In this document: positions 23,697-35,396 of the stretch, one piece after another
Layout of the letters: each line of letters starts with the position of its first letter
Numbering within the stretch: the stretch's first letter is position 1
Origin: Phoronis australis
Taxonomy: Eukaryota > Phoronida > Phoronidae
Assembly (NCBI GenBank): GCA_002633005.1
Contig: NMRA01000010.1
Span: 147,846-211,845, forward strand
Reading direction: 5' to 3'
DNA: 64,000 nt
The notes under the pieces: model-generated
Told to the model about the DNA's origin: nothing
Database searches by the model: none
Seen by the model: only the letters and a program-made list of their open reading frames with translations
Position numbers and translations under genes: made by a program

Positions 23697-24906
23697 GCTA
23701 AGGCAAGCTTTTTTCATGTAATTTTTAGTAATATTCGGTTCGTCGATTATCCCAGACATATTTTTCAGATCATTACGGCTTCTCGTAACTTGATTAATAA
23801 AGACGTGCCCTAATCCGGAAGTGACGTGTAGGGGGTTAATATTTCTCGCCGTTTTATTTCCATATAGTCTGAATGTGTGAGCTGACGGCTCAATCATTGT
23901 TTTACCTTGGTTGTAATAAGTTAGGTCGTAGTTTGCGTTTGTTTACGAGTCAGTCAAAATGCTGCATGGTTGGTGCGTAACGGGATGTACTCATTATCGT
24001 CTCACGCGCACTTTGGGGATGTCATTACATTGCTTTCCGAAAGATGATACCATCCGCCGCAGGATACTTGTCTCGTTCTTGTGCAGAACGCAGCGTTACC
24101 CGTCCACGCAACGCACAAAGCACTGGATAATGGCCGAGTATGTGGTAAGCATTTTCTGCCGTTGGATTACGAAAGAGACATGTACGCTGAATTGATGAAG
24201 GTTCCTGCAAAACAACACTCGAAGAAGGGTGCTATAGCGTCGCTGTTGATTCCCGGCACTGTTCCGTCGTCACACCTGAGAAGTGCATTTTTTGAATCGA
24301 GAAACCTCGCGATCTGTGGCCTCTGTAGTGACTGGAGGCCCCTTATCTACTGTCACCCGTGCCTCCGAACGTACCTCAGAGAGTGCAATTCCGGGAACTA
24401 GCAGCGATTTGCCCTGTACTGGTTTTGTCTCCAGTCCAGAGCCTGTAAGCATCTCAGCAGCGATGTTGAGTAGTGGTAGTGAATACAGGCCCAGTTCGAC
24501 ACCCACTGAGGAGGACAGTTCGTCGCCAGCGAACAGAGCGGCACTCACGTCACTGTCACATGAGATGCCGCCTCCAACCATTTTCAGGTTACTACAAACT
24601 AAACGATCCCTAAACCCAACCTAATTGAGTTTTCTAACAACTTAGCTTGTCGTAAAATACTCGTTAATGGGAAGTGCTGATGACAATTTTAGGAAACCAA
24701 CGTGAAAACAGTAGATCAGATACTCACAAGAAACTCAAACGCAGAAACAAAATGGCGGGAAATTCTTTCCCCCCTAAACGTCACTTCCGGAATAGGGTAC
24801 AACTACTTAATTAAGTTACGAGGAGCCGTAATTAACTGACAATATGTCTCCATAATCAACCAACCGTCTTTTTACTACAAATGACATGAAAAACGGTTGC
24901 CTTCGC
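23697..24906. mobile_element. THAP-bearing DNA transposon, element 3 (1.2 kb internal-deletion copy)
   Basis: The left terminus (23697-23862) and the right terminus (24748-24906) are inverted and match those of element 2: GCTAAGGCAAG / GCGAAGGCAACC read inward, TTCGTCGATTATCCCAGACATA, and CCGGAAGTGACG. The flanking 8-mers are ATTTAAGG and TTTTAAGA, matching at six of eight positions, which is a plausible decayed 8-bp target duplication. At 1.2 kb it is one third the size of element 2 and carries only the THAP gene remnant. Confidence 0.75.
23959..24624 (+). pseudogene. THAP-domain protein gene of element 3, frameshifted
   Basis: Frame 1 (23959-24120) has MLHGWCVTGC, a C-x3-C first ligand pair, and LHCFPKDD, the F-P motif of THAP domains. 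A shift near 24125 moves to the frame with VCGKHFLPLDYERDMYAEL, giving the C-x2-H second ligand pair and HF. A further shift near 24285 leads to the Ser/Thr/Pro-rich tail (TRASERTSESAIPGTSSD, SPEPVSISAAML). Aligned with element 2 these three frames form one protein, so element 3 has at least two frameshifts and cannot be translated intact. THAP domains are C2CH zinc DNA-binding modules that occur at the N terminus of P-type transposases. Confidence 0.7.
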
Positions 24907-24918
24907 TTTTAAGAGGAG

Positions 24919-25662
24919 GTCACAAACGCAGAGCTGTTGGTGAGTGGAGGCAACGATACTTTACTTCTCCGCCAGCCGAGTGCACGATTACAACTAGCGC
25001 CTTCTGGGGGGTACAGCGAGGCACCTTGGCTAAAATCCGTGCAAAAAATATTGCTATTCTATGCCAAAACGTTACAAAGCACACAGAAGGCAAATCAGCA
25101 AATTTTGAATTTATTAAAGAAAAAACGTCTCGCCTTGGTTTTTACATCGTGTAGTCAAACGCAGCGACAATCGTCATCTTAAAGTTGCCACCATTTTTCA
25201 GAAGGTCGAATGACACAATCGTATGTCATCTGTTTGAGTAAGACAACTCGAACCTAAGTTGGTGACNGTCACAAACGCAGAGCTGTTGGTGAGTGGAGGC
25301 AAAGATACTTTAGGTTCACCTGGATAATTTACTTCTCCGCCAGGCAAGTGCACGATTACAACTAGCGCCTTCTGGGGGGTACAGCGAGGCACCTTGGCTA
25401 AAATCCGTGCAAAAATATTGCTATTCTATGCCAAAACGTTACAAAGCACACAGAAGCTTCGAATAGGCATAAACACGGGACTGAGGCAAAACAGCAAATT
25501 TTGAATTCATTAAAGAAAAAACGTCTCGCCTTGGTTTTTACATCGTGTAGTCAAACGCAGCGAGAATCGTCATCTTAAAGTTGCCACCATTTTTCAGAAG
25601 GTCGAGTGACACAATCGTATGTCATCTGTTTGAGTAAGACAACTCGAACCTAAGTTGGTGAC
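24919..25662. repeat. tandem near-duplicate (about 350-395 bp) joined by a single N
   Basis: Copy 1 is 24919-25266 and copy 2 is 25268-25662; the base between them (25267) is N. Both start GTCACAAACGCAGAGCTGTT and end CTAAGTTGGTGAC. Copy 2 has two extra segments (about 19 and 30 bases) and a few substitutions. The N at the junction and the allele-like differences suggest two haplotypes placed end to end by the assembler; a true duplication is less likely. Confidence 0.8.
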
Positions 25663-26934
25663 ACTGTTTTTTTTCTTTTCACAGCAAACACGAGGGGCAT
25701 CAAATTTGAAAAATTAAAGAAAAGAATCAACGGTGCAAAAACCAAGACGTTAAAAGTTGGTATACTCACAATTCGTCGGGTTAAGAAAGCCAGTAATCTG
25801 GGAAAATAATTAAAACCTCTAAAACACAAACCGGATATCGGTGCTAGGAAATTAATCTGCTTTCTAAAAGATTTTAGTCATTGATTTAATTAGAAGTGAC
25901 TTTTTAGTAACATATGTAAATTCAACATCTTTGCCAGAGATGCCTCTGTTTAGGCGGCTATAACGGAAAAACTGATTCGTTGACCTTCATTTTGTTTTGT
26001 TTAAGACCAAAACACGAAACCTCAAAATTCGAAAACAATTCAACGATGCATTTAGACTTTGCCGAATCTCTGTAACGAGAACGCAAGAGTAGTGCCAAAG
26101 GAAGGCACCAAACATTTTGTCACTAAGTTGTGACCTACAGACCTCTAAAAATCTCTGAGCCAGTCTGAAAATGCCATTCATTCTGAAAGATCGCGTCCAG
26201 GAATCATGGACAAACGTATTGGCTGAAAACTTGTTAACAACAAATCACGAAGACTCCTAAAACTATTGTGGTGTTGAATAATGGAAACGTGTCAAACATT
26301 GGAATAAATGAAAAAAAAGAGTAAGCCACTTTTATTATCATGCTGAGGACTGTATGATCCTAAAAACTAATTGCAAACTTTTGAGACACCCTCTACACTG
26401 CACACCTGGTCTCACCTGGTTAACAAGCATTCTCTGGATATTGACAATGGCATCAGACTATCTTGCGTCACATTGCCAATTCATTGGACAATGCTTCTTG
26501 ACGACCTGCTTCAATGATACCCATATCGAAGCAACAGTTACTTCCATTCGGAAAAATACTTAAAAATGCCGCCGTCCAATTTGCTCAGTCAAGAAAAAAA
26601 TTAGCAAAGCTATTTGCTCCAAACAGAAGTTACGGCTGTTTATCTATGGTGGAAGATTTATGTTCGTGAAGCTCAAACTGACCAAGTGCTGTAAGTGCCA
26701 ATCAGCCAGTTTTGAGAAACATATTGGCGTGTTCAATTGTAGACCAACAAAAGGCAACGCAAGTTTTGTATGATGAGTAAAACCAGCTCACAAAACAATG
26801 TTTATTTTCTATTTAAAGTTTATAAGATCAAGTTTGTTGATATTATGAATGATATAACTGTAACGCACACTCTATGTATCTCAGATAGAAAATGCCATCG
26901 CGAAAACCGTAATACAATGGAACAGGGGTCTGCT
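25663..26934. other. intergenic, no feature seen
   Basis: AT-rich sequence with no recognised gene. Confidence 0.4.
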
Positions 26935-27181
26935 TCATGAAGGTGAGTTAAGACATAAGACAGAAATTTTGTGTTACGCTCCCGCCTCGCAACTGCTGAA
27001 AAAGAGTTTAGTCAAGTAATTATTAGCGCTATGGAGCCTATAAATTATTTATAGAAATTATCTCAGTTAGGTGTTTATTTTCAGGCACAAAACATTTTTG
27101 TTTCAGAAATAGCTGCGTGGAGCTTAAAAACAATTTTTTGACTTAAGTCTTATGAAAGTCACTTTTCCTGAAACGCACCCC
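26935..27181. mobile_element. MITE family M2, copy 1
   Basis: Ends GGGGTCTGCTTCATGAAGGTGA and, inward from the right, GGGGTGCGTTTCAGGAAAAGTGA. Subterminal blocks TTAAGACATAAGACAGAAATTTTGTGTTACGC and ACTTAAGTC are shared with copies at 40395-40873 and 52098-52369. No coding capacity. Confidence 0.65.
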
Positions 27182-27207
27182 AGATTTATGTCAGTAAGTA
27201 TCGATAT

Positions 27208-27310
27208 TCGCTTGTTTAATGATGGCGTGTCATGGCAGTAGATGACGCAATTTGGAACCGGAAATAAGTATAGACATGCCACCACACTAGATCTAAAATG
27301 GCATTATAGC
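27208..27310. repeat. dispersed repeat D2, copy 1
   Basis: The block GTGTCATGGCAGTAGATGACGCAATTTGGAACCGGAAATAAG and following bases recur at 60975-61075 with few changes. Type unknown. Confidence 0.6.
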
Positions 27311-29707
27311 GTCATGCAAAACATTCCTATGTAAACGTTTAATATCAACATCGGATCGCCCGCAGCTAAATCTCAGCCCTGTTCTTGACTTTTTGCAGCC
27401 CTAAGTGTGTGCGTAGGTGAAATAGGGTTTGGATGCAGGATTGCTATTTTCAAGGGGTTTTTAAGTTTTCCAAAACAGAAGAGTTGATTACGCCAGGCGT
27501 GCTCACAGTATTCACGTTCCGATGAATTTTGCTATCATGCGTTGTTTTAGCCATGTACTCGCTATTTTAAAGCTGCATTTCGGTATTGTTTAGCTGTAAT
27601 TTTTGAATTCTTAATTGAAGCGCTTTGGATTGCAAAAGCATTATCACGATCATCCCGACTTTATATTGTTGTCAAATAATGCGGCAACTCAAGTCACAGA
27701 CAATGCGTACATGCGCCATTTTCAAATTCAGTTTTAGGGCTGGCCAACCAAAATAGTCTTTGAAACGTTCTTTTGGGTCACTGATGGTTGGAATGGTCTT
27801 GTTGATAACGGAAACAGAATCCTTTTATGGTAAGGAATATTATGAGATTATAAGTCCTAATTTCAATTCCGTTTTAACCAGCAAAACAGAGCTAAATGCA
27901 ACTTAAGGTCACGGGAACGCGTCATTAAAACGTCATTTTCGTGTTCAAATATTCCAGTGTGGACTAACTACCGAGTTTCAGCCCATATGCATGTTCTGAA
28001 ACTATGAGTCAAGACCAATACATTCATGTTATTCGCAACTTTGTCATTCACAAGGTAACGTGACTAGGAAAGATACATATATAGGGAATAAAGCTCTTTC
28101 ACCGGCACTCATCAAACATTCTGCATTAAACTTTTGATGAAAAATACCCGAAAACTTTGACTGGGATTTTTCATAACTCAGACATCCAATTTTTGATACG
28201 TCGGGTATTTAACATGTTTCTAACTTTACTGTTACTCTCGTTTTAAAGGGCCATAATTGGCTTACTGCCAAAACCCATTTTTGGGACTATTGTTAATTAG
28301 ATTAGATTTCTTGAAATTACTGACTTTGACCAGAGCTGTCAAACAACAAAATCCTAAGTGTTTCTCTTAATTTATTACTAATCCTTAATTCTCGTCGTTG
28401 TCTGCCACTGCCAGACATTCGTTGAAATCAAGGCCTATGACTTTACCAATAAATACGCTTAAAATGCTCTGTCAGTTATCAAGTGAAATCTAGCTTCCCT
28501 AGCACAAATTAGACTAAGTCCCATTTTGGTTGCGGGTACCAGTGGTGAGGTTGATCTCAGAAAATCAGTGTTCTCGCCGATAGGTGCCCCTTTAATTCAA
28601 ACAAAAAATAATGCAAACACTAATAAAACATCCGAGACACAGATTTTACAGTGACGAAAAATTGTACAGTCTGAAAACTTGAACACCAACATCCGAAGTT
28701 TGACATCTTGCTCAAACAGCAATCGCGGAAAACGCATTTTTGTGTAGGCAGACCGAACGCACATCGTTTCTTTTCTCGGTTTGTTCAAAACCTACTGTAC
28801 ACGCTTGGCGTCTATTTTCCTTGTTTAGTTTTCTAAAATACCATTTGGTAGTCATAGTGCCACGCATTTTTCAACACGACTCTTTTAAGCGATTCTATTC
28901 AGCTTAATCTGTGCCAGAAGTCAACAACTTATCCGATACCTTCGAAATGAGACGCCTGACAGTGAGAGCAAGTTCGAAAAAGTGCGGGCTTATACCTTTA
29001 AAGTTGTTAAGAAGAAAAAATATTGCGTGCAATTCGAAGCATCCCTTAGGGCTGTCTATATCGATTCTATTCGACATTCTCATTTCGCAAGAAACTGTTG
29101 TAAATTCTTACCTGTAGCACAAACAGGGAAGCAAGCGAAAACAAACAAATAAAAAGAAACTGCACTTTGCACGGGCATCCTGGAGACGGGCTTGTGAAAC
29201 ACAACACTCGCTTTGTAAGTACTGTGTTGCATTAGTTTGGCTATACATCACAAAAGTCCATTAAAATGGACGTAGACAGTTTTTAAAAAAGAATCATTGT
29301 CTCGCGGAATGTATTAAACTTCCTTACTCCGAAAGTGTCAAAGACTATTCACGTCGATGCACTCTGATCGATAGCCAAGCAATAAACGCATTCTTCATCC
29401 TAACAATTTTTTCTCCGTTGTATTCATTGGAATAACAACTTTTGTTGTTATTTACTAGGTTTCTGACCATGTATGCACACACAACTAGTAAGTTATATCA
29501 GCATGTGCCCAACGTAATACATTTTGGTTGTTTGACAGGATTTCTGCAGCGGGTACGATAAGCACGACACCAACGGTATTTAAAGGAACTGCGGCAAACT
29601 TTTTCAAACCTTTGAATTCTGTAACCGTGTGCAGTTGCTGCGAGTTATACTCAGACTCTTCTGAATAGCATTTGACACACATTTCTCAAAAAATCACGGA
29701 TTTGGGG
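27311..29707. other. intergenic, no gene recognised
   Basis: Contains a TATATAGGG at about 28077 with a TCATCA some 30 bases downstream, but no frame follows it. Nothing else is supported. Confidence 0.4.
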
Positions 29708-30150
29708 AGTGGTGGCCAGTATGAACGATTAACATTGGTCCTGGATCGAAGTGAACAGTGCCAGTTAACTTCGCAATAAACAGGTAGATTTAACAGCGGA
29801 GCGTCGAAGCTGCGGTGCGAGTATGAAAGGTCTGACTTTGGTTTCGTCGAAGTTATATCCAGGTGCCACTGCTATCGTCAACAATTAAAGGGCATTGTCG
29901 TCGCTAATATTTTGCTGACACAATCACCAATTGAATTAGATATCAGTTTCATATGTTAATTCTCGCACTTAAATGTTCTAAAATTGTCATATTAATAATG
30001 GTATAATGGTACAGGATGCATCAGCGCTACCTTGCAATTGCTTCGATTACGATAACGTTATATACGGTTTGTCGTTAACTATCCCGGAACTTGTGTGAAC
30101 GGTTCAATTGATTTCGCACTTTACATCAACGATCAAAGAACCTGAAGAGC
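29708..30150. mobile_element. MITE family M3, copy 1
   Basis: A diverged copy of the 0.5 kb element at 36763-37260. Shared blocks include CAGTATGAACGATTAAC, AACTTCGCAATAAACAGGTAGATTTAACAG, GCCACTGCTATCGTCAACAA and the GATGCATCAGCGCTACCTTGCAATT region. Confidence 0.65.
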
Positions 30151-31074
30151 ACTCGGCATGACATCCTTGAAATATCGCTTATTTTAGACGAGAGAAAAAC
30201 AAGCTGGACAATAAATTACATACAGGGACAGTTCTGAGTTTTCTCTGTACATAACCCGTATACTGAGGAATGCTGAAATATTTAAGGTAAGTAGGTTGCA
30301 CTGGAATAGCATATGACAGAGACTCGTTTATGCGATCCCTGAATACGCACTCTAAAGACCGAGAACGAGTTTCTAACCAAGTTGCTAGCAACGTAGTCTG
30401 CATGCAAGCCACTAATAAGCCCATGAATCGTATCAACAAGCGAGTCAAATGTTATTCATGTCTGGTGTAAACTTAGTGTATAAACCTGTACGTGTGTTTT
30501 GTGGAAAAGGCACCGGTAAGTGAAAAGAATCATACGTTGACACCCAAGCACGTCAAGATTGGGTAACTCCGCCGGTTTGCGCACCACAGAATCTGCCGGC
30601 TTAGAACAAAGACTCCAAGCTGTTATGCTTTTAAATCAAGCTGCTGATGGTATCCCTCTCTAGATAATGAGACCCATCACAAACACATTGGGGGTGACAA
30701 TAGTATTTTTAAATTTTCGTTTTGAAAGTTTGTAAATAGCACATTTGAATAGTTCGCCGGTAAAAAGTAGGCCTACGCTTGATTAAGTTTTTGAATTTTT
30801 GAAAATTGGGCAAGAAATGTGACTTTTGCAACCTGATAACGTTTATTTGATGTTTCAATGACACGTTTTTTATTAATTCTGCTGGGTGTGCAACATAGTT
30901 GGGCCAATTACCAAACCAGGCAGCAGTTGGATTTTGAAGTGTCATCGTATGTGACAATATTCCCGGTACTATTATTGACAAGTGCCTCTAAGAACAGAAG
31001 CTGGTTCCCTTTCTGTCTCCACGGTAAACTTTAAATTACTTTCCCCGATATTCAAATACTCGAAAAATGACAGT
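30151..31074. other. intergenic, no feature seen
   Basis: Minus-strand frames of about 90 codons (30179-30448 and 30709-30981) have no domains. Confidence 0.4.
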
Positions 31075-31302
31075 GGCCCGTTCCAAGAAACTGACTAAGT
31101 TCATTTTTGACTTAAGTCTAAGATTTGTCTCAACTTCCAAACTTTGAAACTTGCACATCCGGTAAGATAATCAAACATAAGACAAAACGGAAGTCAAAAA
31201 CTGACGTTCGTTGAAAGGACTTAAGACAAATTGAAGTTTTATTTCAATGTTGACTTAAATTCAAGATTTGTCTTAGCCAAAACAATTTTCTTGGAACGGG
31301 CC
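31075..31302. mobile_element. fold-back MITE (ends GGCCCGTTCCAAGAAA)
   Basis: The left end GGCCCGTTCCAAGAAACTGACTAAG and the right end (inward) GGGCCCGTTCCAAGAAAATTGTTTTGGCTAAG are inverted over most of the 228-bp length. The interior holds mirrored GACTTAAGTCTAAGATTTGTC blocks. Small, non-coding, hairpin-forming. Confidence 0.8.
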
Positions 31303-32259
31303 CCTGAACCTCAGTTTGTCATTGAACTGGATTTCTGCAGTATCTCAGAAAATATCGTCAATATACCTTCACTATATAGTGCGCCAGGAATTCACAATAA
31401 TTAATCATGAGAACGTGACCCACTTACATCTGCAATGCCAAGTGAACTATTTTCACCTCATGCAAATATATTCGGTTGACGTTTATCATCTGATGTGCCT
31501 CCACTGCCACTGACGTGAAGTCCGACCTGTCGTAGCGCCCTCTCATGAAAGCAATCGTTGAAGAACCCTCAATTCACCGTCCAGTGGTATACGCTCCCAA
31601 AAAATGAAAAAGAGAGTGACTAATAACTCGACTGTCTCATTCCCAGAGAAATACAGCTTGGACAAATTAGACAGCCCATGCACTGTTATGTATTTGTAAC
31701 ACCAAAATTATTAACTATATGCCACAAAAATGGTTATGACATCGTAATCATACACCGCGGCTAAGAGCTAACTTTTGAATTAGATCACTTACTTATATAA
31801 ATTGGTCCTCAATGAATTCGTTAAACATAATTGATTTCTCCACAGTGGGTATTTGCAAACCAGTCGTTCCTGCATGGCTACGGTCGACTCGGCTAAAAAA
31901 TGACACGCCGTGACTATACACTGAATTTTCAGCCAGCATGAGTGCATGTGGTGAAATGCAAATTTGAGAAAAACGAAACTAAATTCAAATAACGGTGAAT
32001 GGGGACTTTCTGACTGACGGATTCCCACTGAGGGTCGCGGTCGAGGGTGCCGCCGCTTTCAGTTGTTGTCACCGCGAAAACATTCCATCCGATCGCCTGC
32101 CCAGGTTCTCTATAGCCAGGATGCCACTGCCTGCGAATTACTGCAAAGTCAGTTGTCAAAAGGATGTGCAGCAACCCGGAAGAAAGACGTATTTTAATTT
32201 GAATTGTTTTACGCGGTTCCCAGAGTGAGCTACGCTGCTCGGGCAGGCACTGAATTCAT
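31303..32259. other. intergenic, no gene recognised
   Basis: A minus-strand frame at 31929-32174 (81 codons) looks compositionally protein-like but has no recognised motif. Confidence 0.35.
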
Positions 32260-33074
32260 GCAGTGATGGCCGCCCCGCCCCTAAAATTTTCCCAGATACC
32301 ATTTGGCAGTCCGGGTTGCGAATTGCTGACCAGCATTTAGGCATGACGGCGACATCCCGTTGCGCCCAACTTGTTCGATTCTATAGCCCAACAACATGTT
32401 GGGAAATTTACCCCCGTAGAACTCCATTCTGGCATTTATGGTGGGAGGGCCTGCGCTTTTATTTGTTCGATAATTGCTCCAATCTCCGATCAGATCATAC
32501 ATGTATCTAGACTGACTGGGCTGTGCTGATAAAAATGAAAGTTGAGTCATAACATATTTGAGCTTAAACCAATATTTCTGAATTCCTCGTCAATATGCTG
32601 ATCATGTCACATGGTCAACGGAACGGTTCCGTTTTTGAATCACCTACTGAAAATCGCCCAACTATAGCCTACAACAGAATTGTAGGACATCAAACGGACG
32701 CACTGGGTCATGACTGCGTTTCCTTTGAAGCCTGGGAGATGATCGGCCTGCATGTTATCATACGGGACAAAAGACTGAGCTGGGCAGTTGAAAGAGCCAG
32801 ATGTTATCGCACGTTCAGCACCCCTCACGTCTCAAGTTAGCCCGCAGGCTATACTGAATCACAGCCTGAGTGGCGCGCATGCATAGCCGGGCCTTAAACA
32901 ATCCCTGTTTACCCTTTTTAGTTTTAAGGTCCACAAACCCAAAAATTCGAGACCCCTGCATCCCTACATTTTAGGCTGGGAGCGTGCATGTGACAAAATT
33001 CAGGTTATTCGTGCCCTGTCCCCCAGCGAAAAACTTAAGTTCATTCTCGTAAGGGTAGTCCTGGATCCGCCCTC
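32260..33074. mobile_element. family R1 element, 0.8 kb copy
   Basis: The left end (GGCCGCCCCGCCCCTAAAATTTT, then ACCATTTGGCAGTCCGG) matches the R1 copy at 51903-52047. The right end CCTGGATCCGCCC is its inverted terminus. The decamer TCATGCAGTG flanks both sides and may be the target duplication. The interior contains frames without known domains. Confidence 0.55.
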
Positions 33075-33339
33075 ATGCAGTGCAAATTAATTAAGGTTGC
33101 TATCGGCTATTTTTGTTACTTTAGCCTTAGAACATCAATATGGCATATCACAAAATTGAACCACCTGAGTGTCTTATTTTTAGAACACTTCTCAGTCAAA
33201 AAAGAATAGGCCTAACGGTGAGAAGCATTCCTTGTCGGTTGCACGGTGATGCACCGGCACCGAACTTGAGATCCGGCGCGGCGGTCCGGGCACCAGCGTT
33301 ATGGCACACTTGTCAAGTTTAATCGCCACTAACTCCAGC

Positions 33340-33400
33340 CATAGGCGGATTTAGGGGGGGAGGGGAGCCACGGGGCCCACCCCCCCCCCTTGGCTTCCGC
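33340..33400. mobile_element. family R1 fragment
   Basis: ATAGGCGGATTTAGGGGGGGAGGGGAGCC, one terminus only. Confidence 0.45.
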
Positions 33401-34000
33401 AAAAAATAAAACAGTAAGAGCGCAGGGAAACGTTCAATTTATTAATTAACCCAGGTAATTAAATCAAATCCAATTTCAAGTGTCAAATTCTGAAAGGAAC
33501 TATGGCTAAGTATAGGCTCTCCCGCGATATCCCAGGCGACCGGCAGTAGCGCTGCGCACTACGACTCCTTTTCCGTCGTCTGCTCCACTGTGCATTGAAG
33601 AAAATTTACTTCATTTTTTAAAGAAAATGGAACCTGAGTGACGATGAAAAAACAGAAGCTGCTGGTAAAATGTGAATTTTAATCGAAGCCTTAGTGAATC
33701 ACACAGAAACTCGCAATACTCGCTTTGTCAAACCTTATCTTAGGACGATTTCCAAAGCAACCGGCGTCATTATTGCCAACACGAAAAACGGATTTGGTCT
33801 TTTGGGCATTTGAAGACTATTTTAAATACGACAAATTTGTTAAGAATTGATGGCACAAAATATAAAACGTGTAATAAGCGTTACAAAAAGAAGTAGATTT
33901 CTCGCGCAAACGCTGTGGACCATAAACAAAGACGCTAACGTCTTCCTCTCTACGGTCTCTGCCATAAACAAGTAGGTCTCTTAGTATGTGATTAGTAGTT
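33401..34000. other. intergenic, no feature seen
   Basis: No gene or bounded repeat recognised. Confidence 0.4.
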
Positions 34001-34002
34001 AA

Positions 34003-34080
34003 TTCGTGGTGGAGTAGTGGTGATGCACGCGCGCTCTAACTAGTGCCAGGTCGTGAGTTCGAATCTTTGGAACTTGCACT
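34003..34080 (+). repeat. tRNA-derived SINE head
   Basis: Contains an A-box-like GTGGTGGAGTAGTGG and a B-box match GAGTTCGAATCTTTG spaced as in a tRNA gene, but arms do not pair into a full cloverleaf. It is followed by unrelated sequence and then by an R1 terminus, so it may be the head of a composite repeat that ends at 34333. Confidence 0.5.
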
Positions 34081-34194
34081 GAGTTTTTCCTGTTTGACAC
34101 GTTCTCCGTTTTTTGCCTTTTTTTCTTGGATAATACTTCAGGAATCAAGGAAAATGCTTGATTTTTAGAGGTAAAAACAGAAAAATTTCCTGGG

Positions 34195-34333
34195 CAGAAG
34201 GGGGCAAACCCCCCTCCCGACCTCCCCCCATTCGGTGCTATGCGCATCTTCAATATGTGGTTCACTTTGCGCAAATGCTCACAGCCGGACAAAATGTTGG
34301 GCCCCCCCTTGTGATATCCTAGATCCGCCACTG
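34195..34333. mobile_element. family R1 terminus (minus orientation)
   Basis: Read on the minus strand it starts CAGTGGCGGATCTAGGAT and contains GGGGAGGTCGGGAGGGGGG, both shared with the copy at 5974-6452. Confidence 0.6.
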
Positions 34334-34499
34334 CCAGCAACGATAAATTTCCTGACTATAGTTTTCAACAAAACATATGGGAACACAAAGGGCCTTGTGG
34401 GATAAAATTTCGTCTTTAGAACAACAAATACGAGGGTTCCGACACGACGTTACACGCTATCACAGTGCTAAACGATAGGTGGCGCTGTGTCAGAGGGTA

Positions 34500-34640
34500 A
34501 CACGACGTCAGCACCAAACGACGTCATTCACATCGTGCATTTCCGCTGTAATTCCGGAAACAGGCGAGTTGCACTTGCCTAGTTCACCAATCAACTCGCT
34601 GTCTGTCGGTGTTTACGAAATTTAGACTTGGATCGTTGTT
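34500..34640 (+). promoter_or_regulatory. possible promoter region of the HP1BP3-type gene
   Basis: Two CRE-like GACGTCA sites (34504-34510 and 34520-34526) and a palindromic ETS-like TTCCGGAA (34552-34559) lie within 60 bp, with higher GC than the surroundings. This is 1.65 kb before the first recognised coding exon and could serve a non-coding first exon. Position and motifs are the only evidence; no TATA box or transcription start is demonstrable. Confidence 0.25.
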
Positions 34641-34749
34641 AATTTTAGTGCGGGCAAGGCTTAGTGATTGTTTTTACACACAACTCAAGACCTGGTATTT
34701 TGAGGTACAAGTCACTCTTGCTCACTGAATTAGGCGAAGCATGCACCTG

Positions 34750-35396
34750 TTCTCAAGACTGCTGGTTTATTTGCTGGCCTTTGTGCTCTTGATAATGGTG
34801 GCTTTGTTCCGATTGTAATGACCGGTAGTTCACTGCTGGAGCAGCACCGGGCGCAGAGTGTTGGAGCTGTGCCGGTGCCGTGCCAATGCAAATGAACGGA
34901 AAACATGTTTTTCGTATTTTGATGGACGCTCGAGACGCATATTTTGCACAAATCGAAATGGTTCCGTATGCACTAGTCCAATCATGGGAGCTTATTTCGA
35001 TCTGTCGTAGGCCTATTGCAGTAGTGTAACTCAAATATAATACCAGTCATAAAACTGTTGGCAGTGCATGTAACCAGAGACACAACGATATAAATGCACC
35101 GGGAGTCTGGCGTGGTTTGCAATCTCGTCAATATGTGATGTGCTTCTTTACCTGCTGTTTGACCTTCGATCGAGGTCAATTGAGATAAAGCTACAACAAC
35201 CAATCACAGCGATCAACATGCGTGCCACCGTAGTTGTGAGATTGCGATTCCTGCCAGACTTCCGATGCATCTTTATCTGACTTCTGGCGCAGACTATGTC
35301 ACTGCGTATAATGGCATCCACACCCCTGACACCCTGTTCACCCGGTGTTCTAACAAAGGCAGACTGAAATAAGCTCCCATTACTTAACGCAAACAT
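34750..35396 (-). pseudogene. decayed class A GPCR fragment (helices 6-7 region)
   Basis: Reading leftward from about 35340, one frame gives a basic third-loop end and helix-6 start (RKSGRNRNLTTTVARMLIAV). The next frame gives a helix-7-like segment (CIYIVVSLVTCTANSFMTGI, then IFELHY). The latter resembles the usual N-S-F-x-N-P-I-I-Y; the N-P is replaced by T-G and the Tyr by Phe. The distance between the helix-6 start and the helix-7 motif, about 53 codons, is right for a class A receptor. Frames change at least once within helix 6, and helices 1-5 are not visible to the right. Dead fragment; ligand class unknown. A 15-bp inverted repeat (ATGGGAGCTTATTTC at 34984 and mirrored at about 35380) brackets much of it. 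Confidence 0.5.

Noticed and set aside
28075-28140. TATA-box promoter (TATATAGGG with initiator-like TCA)
   Set aside because: No frame, exon or conserved element follows it; TATA-like strings are common in this AT-rich DNA.
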